Source: Sipunculus nudus
Taxonomy: Eukaryota > Annelida > Sipuncula > Golfingiida > Sipunculidae
NCBI GenBank assembly: GCA_026874595.1
Contig: CM049306.1
Location: 38,376,019-38,440,018 of the forward strand
DNA length: 64,000 bases
Direction: 5' to 3'
Below are positions 18,020-30,800 of this stretch, one piece after another. A program made the position numbers and the translations under genes. The notes below the pieces were generated by a model. That model did no database searches. It saw nothing but the letters and a program-made list of their open reading frames with translations, and was not told where the DNA came from. Position 1 is the first letter of the stretch, and every line of letters starts with the position of its first letter.

Positions 18020-19890
18020 TAGATTGGCGGTTTATTTTTGATGGACCAAGCGCATGTTTGAGTCTAGCTAGATGCATATGCAGTATCGCAAAATCCGTGA
18101 TAATTGAATAGTTAATATTTTAACTTTAACAGTGGTGGGAAAGTCCTCGCTATGACAAGATACATGCACCTCAAATAAATCGAAGATCTCCGGTGATATC
18201 AATTATGTATGCGATAGTTTTACATGATCAAACTCGGGAGTTTGCCGAGGATGGAGATCATGTATTGTGCTGCCACCTGCTGGAAGCCCGTCTAACTTAT
18301 CTGACCAATAGATCTGTACCCATAACGTAGGCCTATATAATACCATCTGCTTGTCCGGTCACGGATACGGTTAATTGAGACTTTAAAAAATGAAATTAGA
18401 AGGAGTGTCTCTACTTTTATGGGCACGGATACGGCGCCGTGTTCAACGATTTGAAACCTCTGATAGTACAGTTAACTATTAGGCGCTGTACAAAGCCTAT
18501 ATATACCGTACGTAGGCCTACATGAGCATTCCCTCAATGACTTTTGTAAGCCCAAGCTTAATCTCAAAGGACTCCAGCTCTCAAATAACACAATATATTA
18601 TTAAATAACAAAAACCAAACGCCCATACTTCTTTTCCATGTGACCAAACACATGCACGTACGTAGTTTCATATGTATTCATTGCGGAAAGCAGAAAGATT
18701 TTATTTATTTATTTATTGATTTGTTCATTCTGTACATGCACGTAAGTCAGTTTTGAATTAAATATAAAGTAATGAATTAACTTCATTATATTATTTTTTT
18801 ATACATATTTCATAATGAGCTTAACTGATATGAAATAGGACTTACAATCACAATTATATAGCCCTAATTATGCCCAATTTTAAATGGTGAAATTACGACA
18901 GCCGGATATGGAGAAAGTATAAGTGGAAATGCACTACGTTTTCGAACCTGTTCACATGACCGCATTGATTTTGAAGTAGAAATGCAGATAACAATATACC
19001 GATCTTGGCGAAAATTGAAAGTTACTGTGTATACATCCGTCTGAGAATCACGCAGTATTCGTAACGACTAGGCCTACTTTAAATCCTGCTGAGAAATGTC
19101 GTTTTGCACGAATTTTGTCACGATTTTTTTTTTCATGACCACTCCGTTGACGTCATGGCCGGTCTGTTAAATTGGCCATAAAGCCCAGGTTAAGGTTGAC
19201 GTTTGTAAACATATTTACAGAGGCATTAAACGTACATATGCAAAACCTGACAGGAAATACTTTAATTCATCAGTTTGAACAAAGAATTGTGATATGAGAT
19301 GTAAGAATTTGAATTTAAAGTAGTCTTGACAAGTATTACCGGCAATTGTTTCTAATTCTATTTTATTTTTATTAATATATTTATGATCCAGGGGAGGATC
19401 CAGGATTTTGGAAAGGGTATCGGCCGGCCGAGGGGCAAACCTAGGAAGACTAAAAGAAAACCTTAAATAAAGGTCCTCTGGTGCGGAAAGGACAGGGTCC
19501 AGGTGGCAAAATTTGGTTTGAAACCTAAACAATTTTGGGGTTTTTTTAGCTCAAAAAAAGGGGGAGCCATTCAGGCCGTGCTGTATGAACAATCTATATT
19601 TCCATTGGTATAAATGTCATTTCTGATATCAGTCTGTCGTAAACCAGACATATTGCCTTTAATAAAAATGGCATTTTGTTGAATTTTGTTGTCGATTCTT
19701 TTAGTTTAACATACACGTGCATGTTTTCCAAATATCTGAGCCGTAAACATCATAACCGCGTGTAAAATAATAATAATTAAGGTCCTTTTCGAAAATATAA
19801 ATATTATATAAATATTTAAACAATTTAACAAACAAACTTTTCTTGCTAATATTTGGAAATGTACAATAAATATATGGTGGAATGTCCTGA
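18020..19890. other. Unassigned intergenic DNA
   Basis: No gene recognised. Contains a CTCF consensus match at 18270-18283 and, near 19390, a GGATCCAGGATTTTGG block related to the 21.1-kb tandem repeat. Confidence 0.5.
18270..18283 (-). promoter_or_regulatory. Candidate CTCF site
   Basis: The minus strand CCAGCAGGTGGCAG matches all 14 positions of the consensus CCASYAGRKGGCRS. Located between HSPA9 and the DDIT4-like gene, outside the recognised repeats. Binding is an inference. Confidence 0.4.
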
Positions 19891-19891
19891 T

Positions 19892-20217
19892 AAGGGTGCC
19901 TTTCCATACATGCGGGCTCCCACGCGGGACCCGCGCGGATAAAATCAACCATACGTGTGTTATCTCAGTCCCATTTCCATACATGCATGCAGGCCCCCGC
20001 GCGGGTGAAAATCCGCATGTATGAAAGGCGGCCTAAGAAAGAAAATCTTCAACCATCGAGCACCTATCAACACGGAGTACGGACTACGCATACGTAGGCC
20101 CCCTACGTACGTTTACTATGAAAAACAAACTTTGCTGATACGGACTACGCATACAGACTACGCATGCATGCGGACTACGGATACGCACTACGCACTTATG
20201 GAAAACCACCTTTAAGG
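19892..20217. mobile_element. MITE-like element with hAT-like inverted ends
   Basis: Left end AAGGGTGCCTTTCCATACAT and right end (inverted) AAGGTGGTTTTCCATAAGTG are similar. A further inverted TTTCATACATGCGG block lies at 20010-20032. The inner part holds four CGGACTACG(C/G)ATA-type short repeats at 20080-20195. No clear target duplication. Confidence 0.45.
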
Positions 20218-21085
20218 TGGCTTTAATGTGCGTATATAGTCCGTATATCTGCACAGTTCGTATGCGACTCTGCTTGGTCCGAACCTATCGATCGATACTC
20301 TTGTGTGTTCGAAAACCAGTTTTATTTTATTTATTTATTTTTTGTTTGCAAGCCGAAATTTCACCAATATCCTGCATGCACCTTGCATAAAGTTATTTAT
20401 ACAGGCTTATTAGGGTAAAAAAGGCGGGATAAATAAAATGATAATTATTTAATATATAATCTTAGTGTTACCGGTATTTCTTAGGCGGTAATGATATTTA
20501 GGGACCTGTGCTTAATTTTGCACAGACAGAAAGTACTTCATATGCTTAGGCTGATCCATAGGGTGGGCGGAGGGGGCACGTGCCCCCCCCCCCCCTTCAT
20601 TTTAGCTATCCATTTATTTTTGCTGCCTTTGATTATAAGTTGCATACTCCAAACGTCCCTCTCAGGAAATTAATATTGCATCGATAAATGTCATAAGAGA
20701 CCAATTTTATATCAAGTTTATCACCTTTCTAACCGTTTCTCCCATAATGTCCCCTGTTTCGGCCATTCTCTCTTTTAAGAGAACTCAAAGCAACCCAGTC
20801 CTTCCTATCCTATGCTCATGGTATATATGTATGACGACGCGTGTAATTTTGTCCAGGATTCATTTACATGCCAAAGAATTGCCCTCATTTTGGGCCGACA
20901 AAAACCCATTTGTTTCGAACGTGAAAATCGGCCTGCATGAATGCCCCCTGGCTTAACAAGGGCATGGCATTATTTAAGCTATTGGCATGCAACCCACACA
21001 TGGCCTTGCTATATTTGTTTGCATGAGACATTTAATTTTCCTATTAATGGCGATGCTGAGTGAAGGAGGGTTAAGTTTTGTCTTA

Positions 21086-21281
21086 CCCCCCCCCCCCCGC
21101 AAAATCCTGGATCCGCCAATGTACTTTGTGTATGATCAAAATAGGTAAGCCCCCCCCCCCCCCCGCAAAATCCTGAATCCGCCAATGTAATTTGTGTATG
21201 ATCAAAATGGGTAAGTCCCCCCCCCCCCCCCCCGCAAAATCCTGGACCCGCCAATTTACTTTGTGTATGATCAAAAAGGGA
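21086..21281. repeat. Three tandem copies of a 66-69 bp unit with C tracts
   Basis: Each unit is a C run followed by GCAAAATCCTG(G/A)A and CGCCAAT, then TTTGTGTATGATCAAAA. GCAAAATCC starts at 21099, 21165 and 21234. Confidence 0.85.
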
Positions 21282-21329
21282 TAATACAATTCAACCAAAT
21301 GTCAATTAAAACTGTCTGTTCTTCAGGGT

Positions 21330-21480
21330 TGGGTCCAAAAGTAATTGTAATTGAAGTAAATGTAAAACAATAACTTTTTCCAAGTAATTGTAATCGATAA
21401 TTTTTTGTAATCATGGAAAGTAATTGTAATTGTAATCGATTGCTTTTGAAAAGTAATTGTTTTAACACTTTTCAATTACT
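21330..21480. repeat. Degenerate AAGTAATTGTAAT repeat block
   Basis: Several imperfect AAGTAATTGTAAT(C/T) words with ATCGAT junctions. Probably an old transposon end; class uncertain. Confidence 0.4.
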
Positions 21481-22086
21481 CTTAAGTATAATTCCATCAA
21501 ACTTTAAAATTTATTGAAGCATACCTGTAGGACAACCAAAATTCCCCATGGCGGTAAGCACTGAACAACTCATTTACTTCTAAGGCACATAAAAATTTCA
21601 AGTCATGTTTTTTTTATATCATGCTATTCATTTTCTCTGAATATTTTCCATGGCTGTAAGCACTGAACAACTTTGAAAGTTGGAAGATTGAAATTTTTTT
21701 ATTTGTGAAATTGCTTGGTACAGCCACCAGGTGGTATGTGCACTATGTTTATATTCGGCACCACTGAAAGAATCAACTGGCACAAGTTTAGTTTTATTTG
21801 TGCAAAGGAGAAAACAAAGGTTCCAGAACATAATATTGCCAGATACCATGATATTTTAAGGATAAAACGCTGTATATTTGTTGTACTTGGAATGTGAACA
21901 CCTGACCTGTGATGCAACATCAAGTTCGAATTGTGACACACATTTATCAGCGTGGATTGATATATTCCAGTGCTTACGAAATAATTTGATTATCAATTCA
22001 ATGATCAAAATTGAAAATATTCAAGATCGGGTGATCAAGAATGCTGATGGAATCCATGCAGTCACTGTAAGGCCAGTGTCCTTATT

Positions 22087-23038
22087 GTATCCCCAAACAA
22101 AGTTGTGATATTATGGTTTAGGCACGGTCGCGCTGCCACCTACGCCGCAGAGATTAAAATAAGGTCATGACCTTTACTAGGAGAGTGACCTTGACCTTGA
22201 ATGGGTCCATTTTGGGAGAAAATCACACAGATTCTTAAATATCTCAAGAATTCTTGCATGGGTTGATCCAAAAATCAAGTTGCCCGATGATCTTGGACAG
22301 TGTTGTCATGTACCGAAAATTGGTGGCGCCATATATAATCTTTTACTCTACTCGTTTTCGTGCCGTTTAATACTCCCATCATTGCCACTTCACAGTACTG
22401 TCAGCATTGTAAATCAAAAACCTATGAACAGATTTCTTTCATATAATGCATATACGTAGATATGAGTTATGGGATGATGTATATTTAAATTGGGGTCATG
22501 ACCTTTCCCATGAGAGTGGCCTTGACCTTAAATATTTCCGTATTTGGTAAAAGTCAAACAAAATCATAAATATCTCAATAAGGGATGCATGGATTGGTCC
22601 AAAAATCAAATTGAACGAAGATCTTTGATAGATTCGTCTTTAGTGGAAGACAAGTGGCGCCACCTTCTGTCCTTTTCTTGTTTTTGCGCCTTTAATATCC
22701 CTTTCATTGCCACTTGACAGTACTGTGAGCATTATCAGTCAAAACCTAATGGACAAATTTCTTTCATATTATCCATATCAATGGATATAGGTTATTTGAT
22801 GAGGTATATTTAAAATGGGATCATGACCTCTCCTCTGAGAGTGGCATTAACCTTGAAATTCCCAATTTTTTTTAAAAATATCGTTTCTCAAGTTGATAGA
22901 TGGAAGAAACCATGGTCACTTGCCAAGTGTCAGTGTATGCTGCTGAAGATGAGGTCCTGTTTTTAAAGAGGGGGGGGGGGGGGGGGTTAATTGTCTAGAA
23001 ATACTATGCATGGCACCTGCGGTGCCAAGAAATTATAG
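22087..23038 (+). mobile_element. Family 1 element, short copy without the array
   Basis: Start GTATCCCCAAACAAAGTTG (decayed hairpin) and end GGCACCTGCGGTGCCAAGAAAT followed by ATAG, a mutated CTAG, then TT. The flanking blocks of copies 1 and 3 are present (GACCTTTACTAGGAGAGTG, TATTTAAATTGGGGTCATGA, GTGGCGCCACC), but the 287-bp array is absent. A G run of about 17 bases lies at 22971-22986. Confidence 0.7.
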
Positions 23039-24595
23039 TTTTTCTGGCTCCCAAGCGGAGCATATGCTCATGTGATTTCATCTATACACACCAAGATTGG
23101 GATAAGAATCGCTCAAAAATAAGGCAACATCAAAGGAAAAAAAAAAGCAAGAGTGAAAACAATTTTATAGGCAGGTCAGCGGTCTTGTATTTTGTATAAA
23201 ATTGACAAGGTCATTGGTATGCGTATAGGTACTAACGAGAAAAAAAAATACGTATAGCTGTATACATGCAGGCCTGTAACGCATTTAAACAATTATTTTA
23301 CTTGCATTTAAATAGAGTCAGAATGTTCGGGCTAATGCATATATAGGTAACATGTCCAACATCCCGGTGTAAATTATAAGGCATACCGTTAATCCGCGTG
23401 AGCTTTATAATTACTATAATTGCTCCCGATAAGATATACAGTTACAGACTCTGTAATACACAAACAAATTGGATCTCAAGCCCTTTTCCCGAAAAAAAAT
23501 ATTAATTAACAAAACAAAAGTAAATAAATAAATGTTAACGCCCTATATTCATAATTCTGAATAAATTATCAAAGAATTTAATATTCATTTATTTAATGGG
23601 AAAAGTGGCTGTTGCAAGTGTTACCTATTTTTATAGGCCTATACTATATCGTGTACCCAGATTGAGAATAAATATAGGCCTATATTTCATCAGTTAGGTG
23701 TAAGGCCAAAAAAAGTAAAGGTATGGTTCTTAGGCACCGCCCGCGTTAATTTTTACCCCCGGCATCCAAAATTTTTATTATGATTTTCATCTTTCAAGAA
23801 GATAAACTAATACAATTTTGATAAGATTTCCTTCGTTTCGTAGTGATTTTACCTGTTTAGCATAAAAATTCTGTTATTATCATGCTTTTCCTTGATCATA
23901 TGACATTTTCATCGAAACATACATAAAAGTAAAAAAAAAAAAAAAAAAACGCCCACCCACACTGAAAAAAAGTGCCTTAGAACCATATCTTTTTATTCCA
24001 AAATCCTATCACTTTTACGTACCACGTACGCAACGTTCGCTATTTTCATGGAAATCCGTGTAAACGTGTCGAACATTCTATTAATTAATATTAGTAGAGC
24101 CTATTATATAGGCCTAGACCTATTTCACTAACTATACATGAGCAGTGTGCAGGCTATACCAATTTTCTTCATCTTCAGTTTCTTTTTCTTTCCTTTGGTC
24201 TGTATGGATATATCCTGTAAATATTAAGTATTGTATAAATTGTTATTTACTGCCGACGACTATAAATTTAATACCGTTCTTCTGAATCGAAAGTAAGCTC
24301 GGCCAGGGAACCCGGACAGGAGCGCCCATCCCAACGCGGAAGCCTTTGCCATATACGGCTCTATTATGCATGCAAATGATATGCGTTAGTGGGAATCCCT
24401 GGCGGAAGTGGCAATCAGCTGTCAATTGGGAGACCATTTTATGCAGGGTTTTAGTCATTGTCACGACTTCATGTGAGGCGGACGTATGTCAAGGGATGAC
24501 TAAAACCTGTTAGTAACGCACGTTAGCGTGTAGACCGAGGGGAGTTAACCATTGACTACAGACAGGAGAAGCACAAAACGAACCGAACTGTCAAA
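23039..24595. other. Upstream region and likely promoter of the DDIT4-like gene
   Basis: No coding signal. Possible promoter marks are TATAAAT at 24261-24267 and paired hypoxia-response cores at 24519-24530. An A tract lies at 23931-23949. The transcription start is not known. Confidence 0.35.
24519..24530. promoter_or_regulatory. Candidate paired hypoxia-response cores
   Basis: CACGTTAGCGTG contains RCGTG on both strands, two bases apart, 66 bp before the start codon. Vertebrate DDIT4 is a HIF-1 target. The function here is inferred from the motif only. Confidence 0.3.
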
Positions 24596-24806
24596 ATGCC
24601 GGGTTTATTAGCGACAGAAGAAAATCTCCCCGCAAAGGACGACACCAGAAAAATGGGGGTCGCCAGATTGAAGGACAAATTTGGACAGATCTTTGCAAAG
24701 AATGTTGGTCAGAAAATGGGCATTGAGTCACTTATCGAAAAAGACTATTTGTATGATAATAACAGTGCATTCCTAGAGAATTCCAGTGTTGAAGATTTAT
24801 CAAAAG
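24596..24806 (+). CDS. DDIT4L: DDIT4-like coding exon 1
   Basis: 70 codons plus G, from MPGLLATEENLPAK to SVEDLSK, with donor gttggt. Lys- and Glu-rich, no known domain. Its link to exon 2 rests on phase, total length and lack of other candidates between. Confidence 0.75.
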
Positions 24807-27800
24807 GTTGGTATTACTGAATATCTCAAATATTGTTATTATTGTAAATATGATATATTTAATCATTGCCACATTGGATATCACATCTTTGTCTTGATAA
24901 AATATTTTTTTTCTTTAATTATAAATTTTCCATTTTTTTCATTCTTAATCACAAAGAAACATTCAGAAAGTCTTTACGATTTAATTAGATTAAATTTAAT
25001 GGGGCAAAATATAATGTACTGTAGTGCTTGAAATGTTATTTTATCTTCATAATTTTGACAGAAGTGTGTACAGGGTCTGTGAAATTTTTGCTACATAATA
25101 CTTTTCACTGGTGGAATGAGGCATAAATTGCTAAAAGGGAATTAAAACCTATAACATAAGTGAACTAGTATGTGTAGTGTTATCTCTCTCTCCATTGGCC
25201 AAGATCTAGAGCTTATTTATATGACAAAGTATTCTGACAGAAACCTGACAAAGTGTAGCCTCACACTTTAGAAATTAACTGCAAGTTTTGTGTTTGTCTA
25301 TCAACAGACAACATCCCTATCTTTAAAATATCTTTCAATAACATTCTTAGTGTCTGTGTTCTTAAAAAATAAATGTTAAAAAAATAATTTAATGAAACTA
25401 TATCTTTGTTCAGTAATATAAGCATATATCATCATTTAGCACAGTCATGTTGTGTAAAGGAAACATTTGAGCATGTGTGTTAAATGGAATTTTATGGACA
25501 TTTATTGCATCACTTCAGTGACTAGACATGATGAAGTGCATGTAGGAAATCTGACACTACATATATGGTATTATGTACTGGTGAAATATTTTTATCTCTG
25601 ACATCATCGTACAGGAACTGAGATCATATCCACCTGCTCATCTGATATCACTGGGATAGGACTGTGTACATGATTGTGAGTGTGCGTGTACAAGTATGGT
25701 AGTACAATTAGATGATCAATATGAACAAATGCTTCTATGAAATTGTTACAAAATCAGATACCAGTATTATAACTAGAAATGTGCATTCTAAGGAATGCAA
25801 GCCTTCGCCATGTGGGGAGTCCCTATTGTATGATTTTCCCAAAAGACCAAAACTGTGTTTGTATTCACCTATTCAGCTCATTTTACCAGGTTTTAAGTTA
25901 TAAGTGACTGTACATTTGTGAATATTCATTGATGATGTTCCTGAATCCAAATCCTATTTTTGATCCACACCAAAATCTGTTTGATTCTTCACTGGCCCAT
26001 TACTGAAATGCCTGAAAATTTCATGAGATTCCAGTGAAGATTGTGTGAGTTATATTGTAAAATGAAAGCATAACCTCCTAGTGGACGCAATAAGTTGATG
26101 CCATGTTTGGTTAAAGCAAGACCACCTTTCTGTATATAGAATTATGAAATATGTCTTCATATAAAGACATGGCATCAGATATATTTCATCATGTCTGACA
26201 GCATTCTGGGACAACTAAAAAAAGACATGTTGAAGAGTAATTGAATGCACTCATGATCTCATTCAGTTGATATTTGCATGTAATGGTATGATCATACAAG
26301 AGTATTATTTATGTTATGGTGTCACCATTTTCATCTGCTTTCATGTGACTGTTCAGTTTAAATGCGCCATTTAAAGTGAATCAGAACAGTTTTATATATA
26401 TGACTCTACCAAGACCAGTCATACATATATATAAACATAGCATGTTTATAATTATCATTTAACATGTAAAAATGAATTATACAACAGAATATACAGAAAT
26501 AAAAATTTTAAGGTAAATAAATAGTGCTTTGTTTTGTTAAAAGACAACATAGCAAATAGTCCTGTAAAACATAGGGAATAACTATATAAAAAAATATGCA
26601 ATGATAAAGGAATCAGTTCTCATCAGTTTTTTTTTTTTTTGTGAAAATATTGGCACATTAAATTTTTGTGTGTGCCAAACATATTGGCACATTTACCCAT
26701 AAAGATCACCATTGTAAAGTTGACCTTTAAAAAATTGAAATAAGACTGTAGATGAATCATATGTGGGAATGCAGACTGTTCATTCATTCCAGACAAAGTC
26801 CAAACATGCCATCCATACATAGTTCAGCTCAGGCATTAATGAGACGCTTGGATAGCGATGTGATATGGTGCACTTGCGTATGTGTGGCTGACCACATCCC
26901 TGTGGCATCCTGGTTCAGTAACCCATGGTGTGTAATTATTTTATCACACAATGAGGCCATGAACCCATCCAGTCTGTTGTTTGTCAGTGTGTCTGCCTGT
27001 CTCATAGGATTATTGATAAGTTTTTTCCATAGAAATTTGATGGAAAAGTGTGCTTTTTAGACATAGAGTTTGTTACATTTAGGGGGTTGCTTTAGTTCCA
27101 TCACAGGTGTGTTATAAAAACTGTTTTGGTAGTAAATATTATATACTCAGAGTAAGCCAGAGAGCACAGAAATCTTCAGATAAGAGAGTTAAATAGCTAG
27201 TTTTTATATTACACCGAAGGATTAAATTCTTCAGGATAAAATGCTCTATTACAGTTTTTCACTTTATAAGGAATCCACTTCCTCTTTCTTGTTAATCAAT
27301 CATCAGATTTTTCATATAAGCTGAAAATGGGGCACATATAAAAATGACATCATATACTGAGATTGGCCAAAAATAGAACATAGTAACCTGATTAAAGATT
27401 TCTCACCAGACTTCTCAGCATCAAGCAAAATATTTTTTCCACTTACTATACATTAAATCTGAGATGTGTTTTTATAAAGATGATATTCCAGTATTATAAT
27501 AGTGATCCATGATTGTTTTGTAAAAAAATATTTGTAAATTTCATATTGTAACTTAAATTTTACATTCTAAGGAATGCAAGCCTCCATCATTTGGGGGATC
27601 CCTTTTGTGAGGTGCTCCCCAACCTGTGTCCATATTAACTTATTCGGCCCATATTCCCAGGTTCATTTGTGCATTATTGACTCTACATTTGTGAATATTC
27701 CTTGATGACATTCCTGAATCCAGATCATGTGCCAGATCAACACCAAAAATCTAATCAATTCTTCATTGTGCCATTCCCAAATTGCCCTGAAATTTCATGA

Positions 27801-30800
27801 GATTCCCTTCATGATTGCAACTGTTATGTTGTGAACAAACACACAAAAATATACACAGACGAATTGGGATGAACACATAACCTCACGGTAATATAATGAC
27901 ACAAATATAAAGGAGAGAGCAAACAACACATGTACACACAAGACCTGATTGTGTATGGTACTGAAAAAGCTGGCAACACAGATGGTGCTAACAAAGATAC
28001 CCGTCTGCAGGATCAATACAGTAGACTTGAGCTGAGGGATTTTGTGTTGTTTGTAGTAGCTCCTGCGAGGGGTCTGTGATACACAGACCTAGAAATACCA
28101 TTGATAAGTACTACACTGGTTCCCTGTTGGGGAAACCTCTGTGATTATCAGAATATTGCCAAGTGTTATCTGACTACACAAAGACCTGTGCATACAGGAT
28201 GTACCGTAATGAATGCCAGCTTACCTGTATTTACAACTGGCTCCAGGTTATTAAATAACTTTAGCTGAGTGAATTGGTAAGTATATATGCATACTGATGG
28301 AGAATGATAGAGGGTCTATCTGCTTGGGCTTGTGCATAAATTCCATTGGCACTATTTCTTTGTGTTTCTCCCAGCTAGCAGGTGTGGTTAAGCTGCTGTG
28401 TAACAGTTCCTTTGTGTGTTGGTTACACCTGTGTAGACATATGGTTAATCATATGGTAGACAGCAAGGTTCACTGACCGTGAATTTAATGAATGAATTTC
28501 ATCTGAATGATTTGAGGATGATATATTTAATATCTACACACTTATTACTATCTGTTTCCTCTCCTTTGTGTGGGAGAATTTATCTGAAGAGAGCGAGGAT
28601 GGCCCTAATACCAATGACTGGGTGCTAAATTGCAGTGTTCTGCTCTTTCATTGTGCTGCTGTGAGACAAGTATGTTTGCTATTCATATGCTATATGAGTA
28701 TGGTGTCTTTATTGTACATTTTCAAACCCAGGAAATATAGCAGTTAGTTCCATGGGTAATATTGGCCATACTGCCTTTTATGGCACCATAAACATTTCTT
28801 TCACTGTAGGAGTGAGACATATTAACAAACATATTAACAAACTTACTGTAGGTTACAATTCTTCTGATATATATATATGGTTAATATTATGGTAGCCATT
28901 AAATAGCTCCTAGACAAAACACTGCCCAGGTTCAAACCTAATATCCACCTGAATAAACACATGGTGAAAGTTTAAGATGTCACTAAAGTATAACCGCATT
29001 GCATGTTCCATTTAGATTACAGCAAGTCCTGGAGAAAAAAAGCCGTTTAAAGTAATGGCTTTGCCCATCATGTTATGTTAATTGTATCCTCATCTGGCAG
29101 AATCTGTGATAGACCATTTTCAAACCTATAAATAACGGTTTTGATCAAGTCCCTTCACAGGGGCCATTTAAAATGTCATCTCCTTTAATAAACCACAAGT
29201 CCTTGCACTGGTCCAGGTAATCATGGCAGACAGAAAAAGAAACAGTAGACCTAAAAGTGAACTAGGCTTGCAGTCCATCAGAAAGTGAGGTCACCTTAAC
29301 TTCATATAAGTCTCTGTTTTTGCTCTGGTCAGTGGACACTTTTGAGAATTTTTTATATAAGAAACTTCTGTTCTGTCTAACCACATGACATTCTGACAAT
29401 AGTACATTATAAAGAAATACTTAAGTCATGATAATAAAGGTATTTTGATATCCAAAGAAATTGTGAATATTCTTACTTATTTAAAGAAGGCAATTTACCT
29501 GAATAATACCAAGAAGAAAGTCCGAACTATAATTCAGACATCTAATTTTATGGCCTGGTCAGGCATCTAATAGAAAAATTGATGTCATTAAAATGTATCC
29601 TTATTCTGTTAAATAGGACTTGTAGCCTGAAAAATAGGAGCATGACTTTCCACTCAGAACTGAGTTCTCCTAAAATTCGGACACTCTTGTGTTTAGGTAT
29701 TCAGCATGAGAAAGAAGTAGATTTGGTGCCTTTTGATAACAGAGAAAGGAAGGCTATCACCTTAGCAGACACATGATGTACAGTTGTAGATAAAGGGGTT
29801 GACACCCCTGACCCAGAAGGGCTCCAGGTGGGGCAAAGACACCAGACACAGAGGGGTTAATTTAAGTGTCTGTCAATTTGTCCAGAATTAGGAGCACCAG
29901 TTCACTAAGTGTTGGTTCACTTTTCTGACAGGTGTTATTTTATTGTACCTGGTTCACAGCAGGCATTACTGGTCACAAAGGGGTCCAATTACAAAACACC
30001 CCATTGAGGGAAATCATACAATTTGAGTGCTGAAAATAAAAATAGGTTGTGTAAGCATGAGGGGCACAATACTGAGAAAATGAGTGGAAATCCAGTGTTG
30101 GTACCATACAATAGGGCTTTGATCAATTAAGTTGTCAGGAAATGCTGAGACAAGAAGTTTATACACCATTTATTATGGTAAGGTTTTGTAGCTTGTAGAT
30201 ATATGCCCCACAGCAGAAATCCATCTGAAGCTCAATAAATTTTTTGGATAAACTATGATTGGGACTCTCAGATTTCAAGAAAATCAAGAGTAAATTACTG
30301 ATACTTTGTTTACTTTTATAGGTAGAAACTTTAATCAGAATCCTTGTGGTACATTAAAACTGTATTTGTCTGGGTTAACAAGACGTTGGATATACAGTTG
30401 ACAGTTTGAAATGATATTGAGTATAATTATCATTTTATTTTTATCAAGTTCTCAGTTCTACTGGAAAAAGAAAAACAAACCCTGAAAAGTGAAACCACCC
30501 TATTAGTTAATCTCTTTTTACCAATTTTCAATTTCACATATATATTTATTACAATTCCAAATTTGATTCCCAGTCTTGATTTTAGGTACGTAATTCTCAG
30601 ATGAGTAATATATGACTGTGGGAGGTTCTACCTTATTTGGTGCCATATCCTGTGGCCATTGGTGATGTGGTGATATTGCATACCAGACCTTAATCAGACA
30701 GTCACTTAGTGACATGGATAACCAAACACCATCATGTGGTCATTATGCTTACTTCATCTTGTTTTTCAAGCAATTTGTAACTGACAGAATCAGATTTGCT

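Noticed and set aside
19215-19532. 105-residue minus-strand frame near 19.4 kb
   Set aside because: Contains the GGATCCAGGATTTTGG repeat block; no conserved protein family or start/splice support.
21009-21298. Minus-strand frames with GFCGGGGG repeats
   Set aside because: Created by the G tracts of the 66-69 bp tandem repeat.
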